Positions 27,552-38,164 of a DNA stretch of 64,000 nt are shown here, piece by piece (positions within the stretch are counted from its first letter, which is position 1; each line of letters opens with the position of its first letter). The notes beneath the pieces were generated by a model that was not told the origin of the DNA, made no database searches, and saw nothing but the letters and a program-made list of their open reading frames with translations. This DNA is from Methylococcaceae bacterium. GTDB taxonomy: Bacteria > Pseudomonadota > Gammaproteobacteria > Methylococcales > Methylomonadaceae. The stretch spans positions 496,001 through 560,000 of the forward strand of contig JADKAL010000002.1 of NCBI GenBank assembly GCA_016715325.1, read 5' to 3'. Made by a program: the position numbers and the translations under genes.

Positions 27552-28178
27552 TTACGTTCCCATCTTTTCGCCCTTTATCTGTCTCTTATTAATATAAGCA
27601 TTTAGGGCAATGTGGCTTGAATAACCTAGCACCCTGGCAATTTTTCGTACTGACAGCCCTATCCCTAGGAGTTCCTTAATCTTTTCCTGGTGAGCATCAA
27701 ACTTGCTCTTCTGGATCGTGCCCCTCGGCTTGCCCAAGATTTGCCCTTGGGCTTTTTTAGCCGACAGCGCTTCTTTCGTCCGTGAACTGACCAAGTCGCG
27801 TTCCAGTTCGCCAAATAAGGAGAACAAGGTGATGATGATCTTTGAGTTCATGTCGTGCTGGCGGATATCCAGGTTCTGCTTCAGGATAATCACGCGGATC
27901 GATTTTTCCACCAAGGCATTGACCAGGGCGATGACTTCTGCGGTGCTCCGCCCCAACCGGCTGAGTTCGGTGACGATGAGCGTGTCGGACGGGTCAAGCC
28001 GGTGGCTGAGTTCTTCAATGCGCCGTTGTTTGGGCGATTTACGGGATGAAATGGTCAGCTCGATAAAATCATCGATCTTTATGTCCTGTTTCCGGGCGTA
28101 TTCCAGGATCTCCAGCTTCTGGTTGTTAGTGTCTTGCTTGTCAGTCGATGCCCGTAAATAAGCCAGCGTTTTTCCCAT
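27552..28178 (-). CDS. tnpR: Tn3-family serine resolvase TnpR
   Basis: A 208-residue serine recombinase: catalytic Ser region AYLRASTDKQDTNNQ near residue 9, LIVTELSRLGRSTAEV, and IITLFSLFGELERDLVSSRTKEAL. A C-terminal helix-turn-helix (about 165-195, GLSVRKIARVLGYSS) completes it. It resolves transposition cointegrates at the adjacent res region. Divergent from tnpA with a 131-bp gap, the standard Tn3 layout. Confidence 0.9.
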   Translation of the reverse strand: MGKTLAYLRASTDKQDTNNQKLEILEYARKQDIKIDDFIELTISSRKSPKQRRIEELSHRLDPSDTLIVTELSRLGRSTAEVIALVNALVEKSIRVIILKQNLDIRQHDMNSKIIITLFSLFGELERDLVSSRTKEALSAKKAQGQILGKPRGTIQKSKFDAHQEKIKELLGIGLSVRKIARVLGYSSHIALNAYINKRQIKGEKMGT

Positions 28179-28309
28179 TGGTTTCGGTGGGCGGTAAGCG
28201 ATAAGGTGATATAGGTTATTTATTATACATTATGAATGTGTAATAGCATGTTTTTAGCTTAGTCATTGTACATTATCCTTAATGAACGTTATCACCCCTA
28301 CAAAACAAT
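28179..28309. other. Probable res site and divergent promoters
   Basis: AT-rich 131 bp between divergent tnpR and tnpA, where Tn3 elements place res. It contains GTGATA ... TATCAC and CATTATGAATGTGTAATA / ATTGTACATTATCC repeats that may be resolvase subsites. Exact subsites cannot be assigned by eye. Confidence 0.55.
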
Positions 28310-31300
28310 ATGTCCCGACTGACAATTTTAACCCAGGATGAGATCAACACCCTTTACGCGATCCCTACGCTGGATAATGAAGAGCGGTCTTTTCTGTTTG
28401 CCCTCGATCCCGACGACAGTGCTTATCTCGATACACTGGGGAACAACACCGCGAACAAGGTCAATTACATCCTGCAACTGGGTTATTGCCGTGCCGTCAA
28501 TTACTTTTTCCAGTTCAGCGTCCAGAAAGTAAAGGCTGACGTTGAATTTATCCTGCAACAGTATTTCCCCGGCGAGCCGTTCCCTAAAAAGCAGGTACTG
28601 AGGAAATATCACTACCGTAACCGCGCCGAAGTGATGGCCAAGTTTCAGTTGAAAAATGCAGATATTGCTTTCCAGGATCAATTAACCAATGAAGCCAAGG
28701 CACTTGCCAAGCGCCATACCCTGCCCCGGTTTGTCTTGGACGGGTTGCTGTCTTACTGCCTACAGAAAAATGTGGTCAGGCCAGCTTACTCAAGCCTTCA
28801 GGATATGGTATCAAGCGCACTTATTGATGAGCGCAACCGCTTGGCCGCCACATTTTATATGGAAACCGATAAAGACTTGCACGCGCTATTGGATAAGCTG
28901 CTCGAAGATGACAACCTGTTTTATAACCTAACCCTTGTCAAAAAAGACCAGAAAAACTTCAGCATCACAGAAATAAAAACCACTATCGCCAAACAACATT
29001 TGATCGTTGGGATTTATGCAAAGTCCCTGGCATTGATGCCCAAACTGGGCATATCGGAACAGAATATTATCTACTATGCGAACCTGGCCGAGTTTTACAC
29101 CATCCAGAAACTGAAAAGGATGGCCAACAAAAATATCGTCCGGCTTTACCTGCTCTGTTATGTCCACCGCCGCCTGTTCAAGATCAACGACCACCTGGTC
29201 ACCAGCTTTATCCATAAGTTGGCCCACTATGGGGACAAGGCCGATGATTACCAGCGGGACAAGATAGACATTTCCGAAGCGGTGGACAAACAACTCAGGA
29301 AACAAGCCTGGCAGGTGATGGCCATTAACATTGATGAGCGTATCCCCGACAGCCAAATCCGGCAGAAGGCGTTTGAGGTAGTCCCCCAAGACCGTTACCC
29401 GCAGTTCCTGGACGATTTTAAAAAGCCCAACCTTGACCGTGATTTCTTTCGTTGGCAATACTACGGCCAGTTCGCGTTGACCATCAAGAAGAATATCCGT
29501 CCCTTGTTCAAGACGCTTGAGTTCTCGTGCGCAAATGCGGAGATGGCCAAAGCGGTCGATTTTTTAAGGCAACATCTTAGCGGGAACCAACCGTTCCGGG
29601 ACTATGACTTTCAAGACGTGCCGCTGCGGTTTTTTCCGAAAAGGCTAAGAAAGTTCTTGACCTATAAAGTGCAAGCCGAGGGAAATCACGCGGTCAAAAA
29701 AGTGGATGGAGACCGCTATGAATGTATGGTGTACCTCCAACTTAAAAACGGCCTGGTGCAAGGCGGGGTGTTCATTAAGGACAGCCACGGCTACCGTGCC
29801 CTGGAAGACGAGCTGATCGATATTGAACATTGGGAAAAGCATAAGCGGGCTATTTTAAATGGACTCAACATGCCTTTGCTATCAATGGGGATAGAGGAGT
29901 TATTGGATGGTTTACAGGCCAATTTGAAGGAGAAATATGAACGGGTGAACAGCCACATTGAGAACAGCGAAAACACCAGCCTGAAAATCACGTACAACAA
30001 AAAAGGCGAGCTGCTTAAGTGGATGTTGCCTTACGCCCGCCTGGACGATGGGGTGAACAATCCCTTCTTCGACAAGCTTCGGGTCACCAGTGTCGGCGAC
30101 ATCCTGAAGTTTAATGCTGAGGCCACCGGGTTTATGGGTGCATTCACCCATCTTCAGCCCAAATACGCGAAATTGCCGCCCGACCAAGAAGTCATCAATG
30201 CTTGTACGATAGCAGCGGCCACTGGGATAGAAACGAAAAAGATGAAGGAGATCAGCGATGTCAACGACCACGACCTCGACAGGGTAAACAAAAACTTCAT
30301 CCGCCAGCAAACGCTGTACGCAGCCAGCGAAACAATCATCAGAATACAATTTAGCCGATTACGGTGTCCATGCCAGCGTGGACGGCCAAAAATTGGTCAC
30401 CAAATACCACACCATCAAATCGCGCTATGGTAAGAAATATTTTGGGATGCTTAAAGGCGTGGTCTTATTCTTGCTTAATGCCAACCATCTGCCCCTGTGC
30501 CTGAAAGTCATTGGTGCCAATCAGCATGAAAGCCACTTCTTGTTAGATATTGTGGAGAGTAACACGTCCGATGTTGAAATCACGGCGGTCTCCGGCGACA
30601 TGCACAGTATCAATCGGGTCAACTTTGCCTTGATGTATTTGTTCGGTTACCTGTTTATGCCGCGCTTTACGCAGCTGCGGGATAAATCGGACAACAACCT
30701 GGTCTGTTTTGATGAAGTCAAACACTATGCCCACCGTGTTATTAAGCCCAGCAAGCAGGTCAATAGAGTGCTCATTATAAAGGAGTGGGACAATGTGCTA
30801 CGGATATTGGCATCATTGGCGCTCAAAAAGACCACACAAAGCCAGATTGTCCGTAAACTGTCCTCTTATAAGAAGATCAATGCCACCTTGAAAGCCCTGA
30901 TTGCATTCGATGAAATTATCATGACCGATTATATCCTCGATTACATTGACATCAAGGAAGTGCGTGAAGTGGTGCAAGCCTCGCTGAATCGGGGCGAGTC
31001 TTACCATCAGTTAAGCTCGACCATTGCCAAGGTCAGCGGTGGGAGGATGCTGAGCGGCAAGAATGAAATCGAACTCGACATCAATGCCGAAGCCATCCGG
31101 CTGATCGCTAATGCGGTGATCTTTTATAATGCGACTTTGTTATCGACCTTATATCAGCATTATCTGGAAATCGATCCGTACATGGCGAAGACAATAGCCC
31201 GGTTTTCCCCGGTCGCATGGCAGCATATCAGCTTCATTGGCAAGTATGAATTTTACAACCGAGGGGATGTTATTAATATACAAGAGGTTATCGAAAAAAT

Positions 31301-31346
31301 CCTTGCTGATTTCAAAATCGATATTTCGGCTGTAAGCCACGGATAG
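28310..31346 (+). CDS. tnpA: Tn3-family transposase TnpA (single frameshift)
   Basis: About 1,010 residues, normal for Tn3 transposases. The N-terminal DNA-binding region opens MSRLTILTQDEINTLYAIPTL. The DDE catalytic acids are visible in HASVDGQK, SGDMHSINRVNFAL and SLNRGESYHQL. The frame breaks at about 30340-30350 (AASETIIR, then noise); removing one A restores YNLADYGVHASVDG. The end is AVSHG with TAG 31344-31346, 15 bp before IRR. If the indel is real the transposon is now immobile; a sequencing error is likelier. Confidence 0.9.
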
Positions 31347-31361
31347 CAAGGCCTACAGGGG

Positions 31362-31399
31362 TGGCTGGGTACAAACCGTGCTTTTGGTCAAAAGACCCC
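31362..31399 (-). repeat. Tn3-family right inverted repeat (IRR)
   Basis: Reverse complement of IRL, ending ...TTTTGGTCAAAAGACCCC at 31399. It is followed directly by the CAATT duplication at 31400-31404. Confidence 0.9.
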
Positions 31400-31429
31400 C
31401 AATTGTTCAGCCCTCTTCTTAATAATCAC
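31400..31429 (-). pseudogene. 5' fragment of the transposon-interrupted gene
   Basis: GTG 31429 begins VIIKKRAEQL. Removing the transposon and one CAATT joins it in frame to ASKTVVFSHTQ at 21492. It is preceded by an in-frame stop, so the GTG is the likely start. It lies 35 bp downstream of the resolvase gene on the same strand. Confidence 0.5.
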
Positions 31430-31464
31430 TGCGTATTATTTGTTTCAGCATGAAACCATTTGTT

Positions 31465-32007
31465 TTAATCGTTTAGCGCCCGATAAACAGACGCTATGCC
31501 TATGTTTAATTGACGAGAAATATCGACTGGCCGCAAACCTTCTGTCTTTAAGCGGATAACCTCAGATTTGTTTACGGTACGCTTTCGCCCCTTGTAAACA
31601 CCTTTCGCTTTTGCCGCATTGATACCGTCTTTTTGCCGTTCCTTCCTTATATTCGTCTCAAACTCAGCAAAAACACCAAGCATACCGATAAAAGCATTGC
31701 CCTCCGGTGAACTTGTATCGATATTTTGCTCAGTTGCCTTCAAAGACACGCCATTGGTTTTTAACTCATGGACTATATCCTGCAAATCTTTCAGGCTCCT
31801 GGCCAGCCTGTCTATGCGTGTGACGTAAATAGTATCACCCTTCCTGGCAAAATCGAGCAAAACCCTTAATTCAGAGCGGCCTTTCCTTGATGTGCCAGAA
31901 ATTTTTTCTGAGCGAATGATCTCACACCCTGCAGCACGTAAAGCATTCTCCTGGATAGTAAGGTCTTGGTCTATAGACGACACACGCGCATAGCCATAAA
32001 CTGTCAT
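31465..32007 (-). CDS. Serine recombinase (resolvase/invertase)
   Basis: A 180-residue protein from ATG 32007: MTVYGYARVSSIDQDLTIQ with the nucleophile Ser near residue 10, VTRIDRLARSLKDL, and GVFAEFETNIRKERQKDGI. A C-terminal Hin-type helix-turn-helix (GLRPVDISRQLNIGIASVYRAL) follows. It lies outside the Tn3 unit and differs from its tnpR, so it probably resolves plasmid multimers or belongs to an older element. A TAGGGT ... ACCCTA dyad upstream (32024-32058) may be its crossover site. Confidence 0.85.
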   Translation of the reverse strand: MTVYGYARVSSIDQDLTIQENALRAAGCEIIRSEKISGTSRKGRSELRVLLDFARKGDTIYVTRIDRLARSLKDLQDIVHELKTNGVSLKATEQNIDTSSPEGNAFIGMLGVFAEFETNIRKERQKDGINAAKAKGVYKGRKRTVNKSEVIRLKTEGLRPVDISRQLNIGIASVYRALND

Positions 32008-32177
32008 TGGGCAAAAACCTACCAATAGGGTCTAAAGGTAGCAATGATAACCCTACCATAATTATAAAACAACCTTATTGATACGTAAAAAGCCTCTCAA
32101 AAAAAATAATCAATGAGGTATACCCAAATGGAGGCTGGATAAATATGGTTTAGACTGAAATGACAACTGCCCAAGCA

Positions 32178-32807
32178 TCACAGGCTGTCGGCTTTATCGT
32201 CCAGCATCCCTTCTACCAGCGCACGTAGGGCCTCGGCTTCGCCCGGGCCAAAACCCCAGTGGATATGGCGGACAATGCCTTTCCGGTCAATAATGTAAGC
32301 TGACGGCATGACCTTTACGTCATATTCCTTGGCGCACTGCTTGCTGGTGTCCGCCGCGACGACAAAGCTGGCAGGGAATTTGGCCAGGAAGCGCTTGGCA
32401 TCGTCGACATTTTTATCCTGGTTTACGCCGACTACGTGCAACCCCCTGCCTTGGAATTTCCTGTGCAGGCCGTTCAGGAACGGGAAGGATTTGGCACAAG
32501 ACCCGCACGAGGCTGCCCAGAAATCTATATAAACCACATCGCCACGGTACTTGGACAAGTCCACGGCCTTGCCACCGGCCAATGGCGACAGGGTGCAGTC
32601 GGGGGCAACCGCACCTTCCGGTAAAGCCAGGGCAATTTGGGCGAACAGGCATAGGGTCACCACTAATGCCAATTGATACGGATGGTTAGCCCATGAACTA
32701 TGGGATGTGCGGTTTTGGGGGGTTAATGTCGGTAGGGTTGGCACAGTATTCAAATTGGGGCACCCATCAACAACAGGCTCAAGCCGCAGTTTCTTGACGG
32801 GAATCAT
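32178..32807 (-). CDS. TlpA-like thiol-disulfide oxidoreductase
   Basis: A 209-residue periplasmic thioredoxin-fold protein. N-terminal extension, then a signal/anchor helix (about 45-62, LALVVTLCLFAQIALA). The redox domain has the active site WAASCGSCAKSFPFL near 98-112 and the cis-Pro motif VKVMPSAYIIDRKG. TlpA/ResA proteins reduce disulfides, often for cytochrome c maturation or protection. The first ~40 residues are unusual, so a later start is possible. The gene overlaps the end of the DUF2442 gene upstream by 29 bp. Confidence 0.8.
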   Translation of the reverse strand: MIPVKKLRLEPVVDGCPNLNTVPTLPTLTPQNRTSHSSWANHPYQLALVVTLCLFAQIALALPEGAVAPDCTLSPLAGGKAVDLSKYRGDVVYIDFWAASCGSCAKSFPFLNGLHRKFQGRGLHVVGVNQDKNVDDAKRFLAKFPASFVVAADTSKQCAKEYDVKVMPSAYIIDRKGIVRHIHWGFGPGEAEALRALVEGMLDDKADSL

Positions 32808-33060
32808 GCCCCAATTGATTCAGGTACAGGTCGATGACGGGGAAGCACAGGTCATAATCGCCCCAGACCAATTCCCCGTATTCAATACGGGACATGGCAA
32901 ATTTAGCCGGGTCAAGGTAACTACGGATATCGGGGTGCTGTACGCGGGTTAAGAACGGCTTGAAATCAACCGACTGTTCCTTGCCGTCATCGAATGTCAG
33001 GTGGAGGCGATAATCACCACGGGCTTCCGCCTCAATAATACTGATAGGGTTCTGGCTCAT
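32779..33060 (-). CDS. DUF2442 family protein
   Basis: A 93-residue protein from ATG 33060, chosen for the GGGAG upstream and the MSQNPISI start. It carries the DUF2442 signature YRLHLTFDDGKEQSVDFKPFL ... FAMSRIEYGELVWGDYDLC. DUF2442 is often found beside toxin-antitoxin-like DUF4160 genes; no such partner is seen here. Function unknown. Confidence 0.75.
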   Translation of the reverse strand: MSQNPISIIEAEARGDYRLHLTFDDGKEQSVDFKPFLTRVQHPDIRSYLDPAKFAMSRIEYGELVWGDYDLCFPVIDLYLNQLGHDSRQETAA

Positions 33061-33432
33061 TTCAATCTCCCAGTGATACGTTATTATAGCAGATACCCAC
33101 AACCTGCTGAAACTTTGGAACCTTTTGTTTCCCTTATAGCCTACCTGACTCCAGTGAACGGCTGCTCAACCTCCGGAGCGGCCATTCAGCGTCCGCCCTG
33201 ACCGTCAAGACCCGACCCGTTGCGGTCAATCGTTCAATCTGATTCAATGGCGGCTATCCGATCATGACCAGCTATTGTATTTATCTCTCATGATATGGGG
33301 AATAAAAATAGATCCTACTTAGGAAATTCCTTTTTCACATTCCGAATAGAGCAAAATAAGCGGTAAGACAACTATTTTGCCCTACACGGGTAGAGATTTC
33401 GTTACATTTGTAGCCCTTTTTTTCAGTCATTT
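33061..33432. other. Intergenic region before the SIR2 gene
   Basis: No gene recognised. AT-rich, with a short CTCCAGTGAACGG... GGTCAATCG segment and a T-rich run directly before the SIR2 start. It presumably contains the divergent promoters of DUF2442 and SIR2, but I cannot place -35/-10 boxes with confidence. Confidence 0.4.
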
Positions 33433-36400
33433 ATGCGCTTTATAGAAAACGGACCATCTATTCCCGATGACTTACTCCTGGCTAGAGATGAAGGGAGAGT
33501 AGTGTTCTTTTGCGGTGCTGGTGTTTCAAGAGCTAAAGCCGGTTTAGTTGATTTTTATGGCCTAGCAGAATCAGTGCTAAATAACCTTCGGGTTCAGGCA
33601 GACCATGTTGCTCATAGCGTTCTTCATGAAGCTAAATTAATTGGAAATCGAACTGGCTCGACTGGACTAATTTCCGCAGATCGCATCTTCGGTTTACTCG
33701 AGCGTGATTTTTATATTCAAGACATCGAAACAGCGGTTGCTAGCTCTTTAAAGCCAAAAGCAGATGTTGATTTGTCTGCTCATCGAATTCTTTTGGATTT
33801 AGCTACCACATCTGAGGGCAGCCTGAGATTGGTAACCACTAATTTCGACCGTCTTTTTGAAGAGGCGAGCGATAAGCAACATACTTTATGGCTTCCTTCC
33901 AAATTGCATGGCTCTGCAAATTTGGGTCAACTCAACGGAATCGTACATTTACATGGTATCGTTGATAATGAATACTCGCATGCAGAAAGTGACGGTTTTA
34001 TCCTAACCAGCTCACAATTTGGTCGAGCTTATCTGACAGAAGGGTGGGCAACCCGATTTTTTAAAGAGATACTTGATCAATTTGTCGTGGTGTTTGTTGG
34101 ATACACAGCCGACGATCCCCCTGTTCAGTATTTATTGGAGGCTTTGAATACCCGGAAAGATCGGATAACTGAAGTTTATGCTTTTCAAGCAGGCTCTGAA
34201 ACTGAAGCGAATGGTATGTGGCAGCATAAAGGAGTCGAAGCTATAGCCTTTAACTCAGAAGATATGTTCTGTGCTTTATGGGATTCTTTGGAAATATGGG
34301 CAAAAAGGGCACGTTCACCTGATGCTTGGGTTAGCTCGGTTATTCAATTGGCATCTCTTAGTCCAATGGATTTACAACCTTTCGAAAGAGGTCAAGTCGC
34401 TCATGTTATATCTACAACCGAAGGTGCGCGACAATTCGCGCAAGCTGAAAAAGTACCGCCAGCGGATTGGCTCTGTGTATTTGATCCAGCGCGACGCTAT
34501 GAGTCCTCTGGGACTGATTTAAATCCTGATCATTTCTTTGAGTCATATGTAATCGATGATAATCAAAATCCAGAACAACAAGGTATTAATTTAGGAAAAA
34601 AACCATCAATTGATCCATTCATTATTTACGGATTGGATAGTGATTCGAGATTCAACTCACCAGAGAACAGTGATCGTAGCTTTCAAAGCAATATTCCTGG
34701 TACAGCATGGGATGCTTTTGTTCCGACAAATCGAGATCGGCAAAACCTTCAATTTGACTATGCTCCCTCTTTTCGCGACCAAAGATCCATTAATCCACTC
34801 CCCCTATGTACAAGGTTGAGGTCACTTAGTTTATGGCTTAGTAAAGTTGCCGATCAACCGGCGGCAATTTGGTGGGCCTCCAAGCAATCGGTTTTACATC
34901 CAGAAATTCAGAGGGAAATACTAAATAGCTCAAAACTCACCAACACTGTTATGCGCCAAGCATGGCATTATTTATTTGAATTCTGGAATCATCAGTTGTA
35001 TCAAAATCAGTACTTTCAAGATTCTCAGGATATAAAAACTGCTGTTAACCGTGACGGTTGGAGTTATCAACTCTTAAGAAAGTATATTGTTCTACAACGT
35101 CCTTTTATACAAGTTAGCCCGCATTTTTGGCATAAATGTTCACCTCCAGATCCCCGAGAAAATTTACTACTCAATGATATGTTGAGTTTTAGTATTGAAT
35201 ATCCTGACCAGATTCAAGAAATAGAGGTTAACGACGAATTGCTTGCAATCTACACTAGCGAATTTCGAAAAAATCTTGAATATATCGTATTTATTAATAA
35301 AGAGATTGGTAGAGATGACGACTTTAATATTGGTTCTATTCTGGCTCCCAGCGAATACATTGAGCCTAACAGTTTATTCAATCAGAGTAATTGAATTTTC
35401 TAAACTTTTTCAGCGGTTAGTAAAGCTGGATATTCGTTCAGCGCAACAAGAGCTTGCGGCGTGGCCTTTAAACGATTTAAGCATTTTTGATCGACTACGT
35501 ATTTGGGTAGCAGGTATGCCTGAATTGGTTTCCGAAACAGAATTTACCACCACATTGTTGGAGTTAGACGATGCTATGTTTTGGGATAGATACAGCCAAA
35601 AAGATTTATTACCTGTATTATCGCAGCGCTGGCAACAACTAACTGATGAATCCAGAGTTAAGTTGGAAAGTAGACTACTAGCTGGACCTCAGCGTTGGAA
35701 TAACGAATCCGAATCAGATTTCCACAGAAGGAATGCCTGGCTAAGACTGAATAGCCTACATTGGTTGGCAGATCAATGCTGTTGTTTCAGTTTTGATCTG
35801 GAAGCTGAAACTCAACGACAGCAACTAATTGTACCAGAATGGAAAAAAGTGCATTCCAGAAAAGCTAGCAAGTCAATTAAAGACATCGCCAGCTTCGTAA
35901 GTACTAATGAAGATTATTCACAAATTGCCAAAGAAAATCTTGCAAATATTTTGTCAAAATCACTTGAACTTAGTGATCATAGTGATGATTTTCTGATCGA
36001 AAACGATCCATTTGCAGGACTATGTAAGGAAAAACCGATTCTAGCCTTTAGAGCATTGTCCCTTACCGCCAAAAACTCTGAATTTCCCGAATGGGCTTGG
36101 GAAAAGTTTCTTTATTCAACCCAACGAGAGCAAGATCGACCTAAATTTTCCGCATTGATAGCTGAACGTATTAATAGCTATCCCGCTGAACAATTGCTTT
36201 CCATCATTACGCCGATTTGTAGCTGGCTAAAAAAAATAGGCAATACCATTACCTCCAATCACTATTCAAGTTACCTAAGAATTGTTGAAAAGCTCATTAT
36301 GTCAATTGAAATCCAACCATCTATAGGAAGCTCGTCAATAATACGGAGTAATAAACCGGTTGATTGGGTATTTGAAGCAATTAATTCGTCAGTCGGCGAC

Positions 36401-37294
36401 CTTGTTGAAATATTGATACTTGATCCTAATGTTAATAACTTACAACAAGGGATGAGTTTACCGATTAGTTGGCTATCGAAAATTCAACGCTTATTAAGGT
36501 TGCCAAATAATTTGCATCGTTATGTTTTGGTGGTTCTGACTAGTCGACTTCAATGGTTTTATTACTGGAATCAGAGTTGGACTGAAATTAATTTATTGAC
36601 TGCTTTAGAGGCAACAGACGACCAAGAGCGGCAGGCTTTTTGGAGTGGATTCTTGCGGGCTAATGGCGTGCCGAGTTATACATTGTATATGCGTTTAAAA
36701 CCCCATCTATTGGCCGCTGCTAAAGATGAGATCCTTACTGTAACAAGGCGAGAACAACAGCTTATAGCTATTTTATTGGTGGGTTGGGGAAGTGCATCAG
36801 AACAAAATGGTGAACTCTGTATCACAGATAGAGAATTGCATGATTTGATTTTAGATTGGGACGATGATAACCGTTGTCAAGTGCTTAGTTTAATTAGGCA
36901 AATGAGCAAAAATAATGAAAAGTGGAGCCAACTAGTGCCAGCTTTGATAAAAAATTGGCCGCTACACAAGGCCGCAAGAACTTCTCGCGTTTCAGCATCC
37001 CTATTCGAACTGGCATTTTCATCTATTGAAATATTCAAGCAAACGGTAACATTAATTCTGCCCTTGTTGACACCCGTCAAAAGGCCTTATTTACGCCTTT
37101 CCAGTATTGAACATATCCTTGATGCTTATCCAGAGCAATGCTTAGCGATCTTAAATAATGCTTTTTCTGAAAATCTGCCGAATGACGTCCCTTATGGGTT
37201 GGGGCAAGTCCTAGATCGTATCGCTGATGCTAATAACAAAATACAAGCTGATGAGCGTTGGTTGCATTTAAAGAGAAAATTAGACAACCGGTGA
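33433..37294 (+). CDS. Large SIR2-domain protein, candidate anti-phage NADase (frameshift)
   Basis: About 1,280 residues if the two frames 33433-35394 and ~35385-37294 are one protein. N-terminal SIR2-like NADase fold (about 20-290): VVFFCGAGVSRAKAG glycine loop, TTNFDRLFE, and the catalytic-His region GIVHLHGIVDN. The long helical C-terminal part (VKLDIRSAQQELAAWP... LRLSSIEHILDAYPEQ) resembles SIR2 proteins with a DUF4020 tail. Large SIR2 proteins in phage defence deplete NAD after infection. The frame change at ~35390 probably reflects an indel. Two overlapping genes cannot be excluded, although the second frame lacks a start with a ribosome site. Confidence 0.75.
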
Positions 37295-37489
37295 TTATGC
37301 CTGAATGACAAATTTTTCCTCTTGCGTCCGCTTTGAAATTTAACCAGCCAAAAAAAGAAGGTTTCGTTTGGCAGTTATTGGCCGGTTTTGACTAAAACGG
37401 GCGCGGAATTTGGGCCGTCCCGGCCGTCCGCTTCCAAGTTTTAGGGTAGCGTCAACGGCTGACCAGGGGAGTTGACAGGGCGATAGGGG

Positions 37490-37525
37490 AAAGCCCTTTG
37501 CGGGTAGGGGTGCAAAGGGCTTTTT
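37490..37525 (+). terminator. Rho-independent terminator
   Basis: 12-bp stem AAAGCCCTTTGC / GCAAAGGGCTTT with a G-rich 10-base loop, running into TTTTT. It ends transcription coming from the SIR2 side. The rest of 37295-37762 holds no gene, only GC-rich imperfect repeats near 37400-37440. Confidence 0.75.
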
Positions 37526-37720
37526 GCAAGGCTTGGCAGCACACGGCTGAGGATACCGTTGGTTTGCCAATTTAAGGCAATAACTTGAATATGAAAACAC
37601 AGCCAGGTGCACGGCTGTACTCGGACTATAGGGCAATGCCGGGCCGCTTGTCAAGGGGTGGCATTTTGCCCCTTGGTTTTTTCTGTAACCTGTTTTTTTA
37701 TGCCCCGATATAGGCTATAA

Positions 37721-37753
37721 CTTAGGGTTTAAAACTTATAACCCTAGCCTAAG
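37721..37753. promoter_or_regulatory. Nested dyads before HU
   Basis: TAGGGTT ... AACCCTA nested within CTTAGG ... CCTAAG, immediately upstream of the HU start (ATG 37763). Probably an operator overlapping the promoter. Confidence 0.45.
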
Positions 37754-37762
37754 GAATCGCTA

Positions 37763-38038
37763 ATGCACAAATCCGAGCTCATCAACGCCATCGCTGGACA
37801 CGCTGATTTAACCAAGACAGATGCCGGACGTGCCCTTGATGCCCTACAAAAAGCCATCGAAAACACATTAATTGCCGGAGACTCGGTCACCTTAGTTGGT
37901 TTTGGCACGTTTGGGGTCAAGGACAGGTCAGAACGGACAGGCCGTAACCCACAAACTGGCAAGGAAATAACGATTGCGGCGGCTAAAGTCCCTTTCTTTA
38001 AGCCAGGTAAGTCTCTGAAAGATAGCATTAACGGGTGA
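37763..38038 (+). CDS. hup: HU-family histone-like protein
   Basis: A 91-residue HU protein: [11 protein letters not shown] start, DNA-binding arm [25 protein letters not shown] and the C-terminal [12 protein letters not shown]. Binds and bends DNA as a dimer. Plasmid-borne HU often moderates host gene expression or aids replication. Single gene with its own upstream dyads and terminator upstream. Confidence 0.92.
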   Translation: MHKSELINAIAGHADLTKTDAGRALDALQKAIENTLIAGDSVTLVGFGTFGVKDRSERTGRNPQTGKEITIAAAKVPFFKPGKSLKDSING

Positions 38039-38164
38039 CAGACCGGGTTGGGTGGTACGTCCCACTAGTTGTGGCATCCATATCTAGCGGCTCGCGTTCA
38101 TTGCTGTTTTAAGTTCACTTTACATGCAACTCTACGATAATCCGTATTTTCCCTCAAAGACGGG

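Larger units (their letters stand above)
21493..31399. mobile_element. Complete Tn3-family transposon carrying copper-oxidase cargo
   Basis: The 9,907-bp unit is bounded by inverted ends that start GGGGTCTTTTGACCAAAAGC and flanked by the 5-bp direct repeat CAATT (21488-21492 and 31400-31404), exactly the duplication size of Tn3-family transposition. It contains tnpR and tnpA with a res region at the right. Cargo comprises DUF2380, a SufR-like regulator, a multicopper oxidase, a cupredoxin-propeller, a membrane protein and a rubredoxin. The similarity of the two ends extends about 110 bp and includes the last tnpA codons, so the left end appears derived from a second inverted transposon end. 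Confidence 0.9.

Noticed and set aside
31465..32007. Second resolvase as part of the Tn3 transposon
   Set aside because: It lies outside the IRR and the CAATT duplication, and the transposon already has its own tnpR and res.
37340..37654. A 104-residue minus-strand frame
   Set aside because: Biased Pro/Cys/Arg composition, no ribosome site, and it covers a clear plus-strand terminator hairpin.
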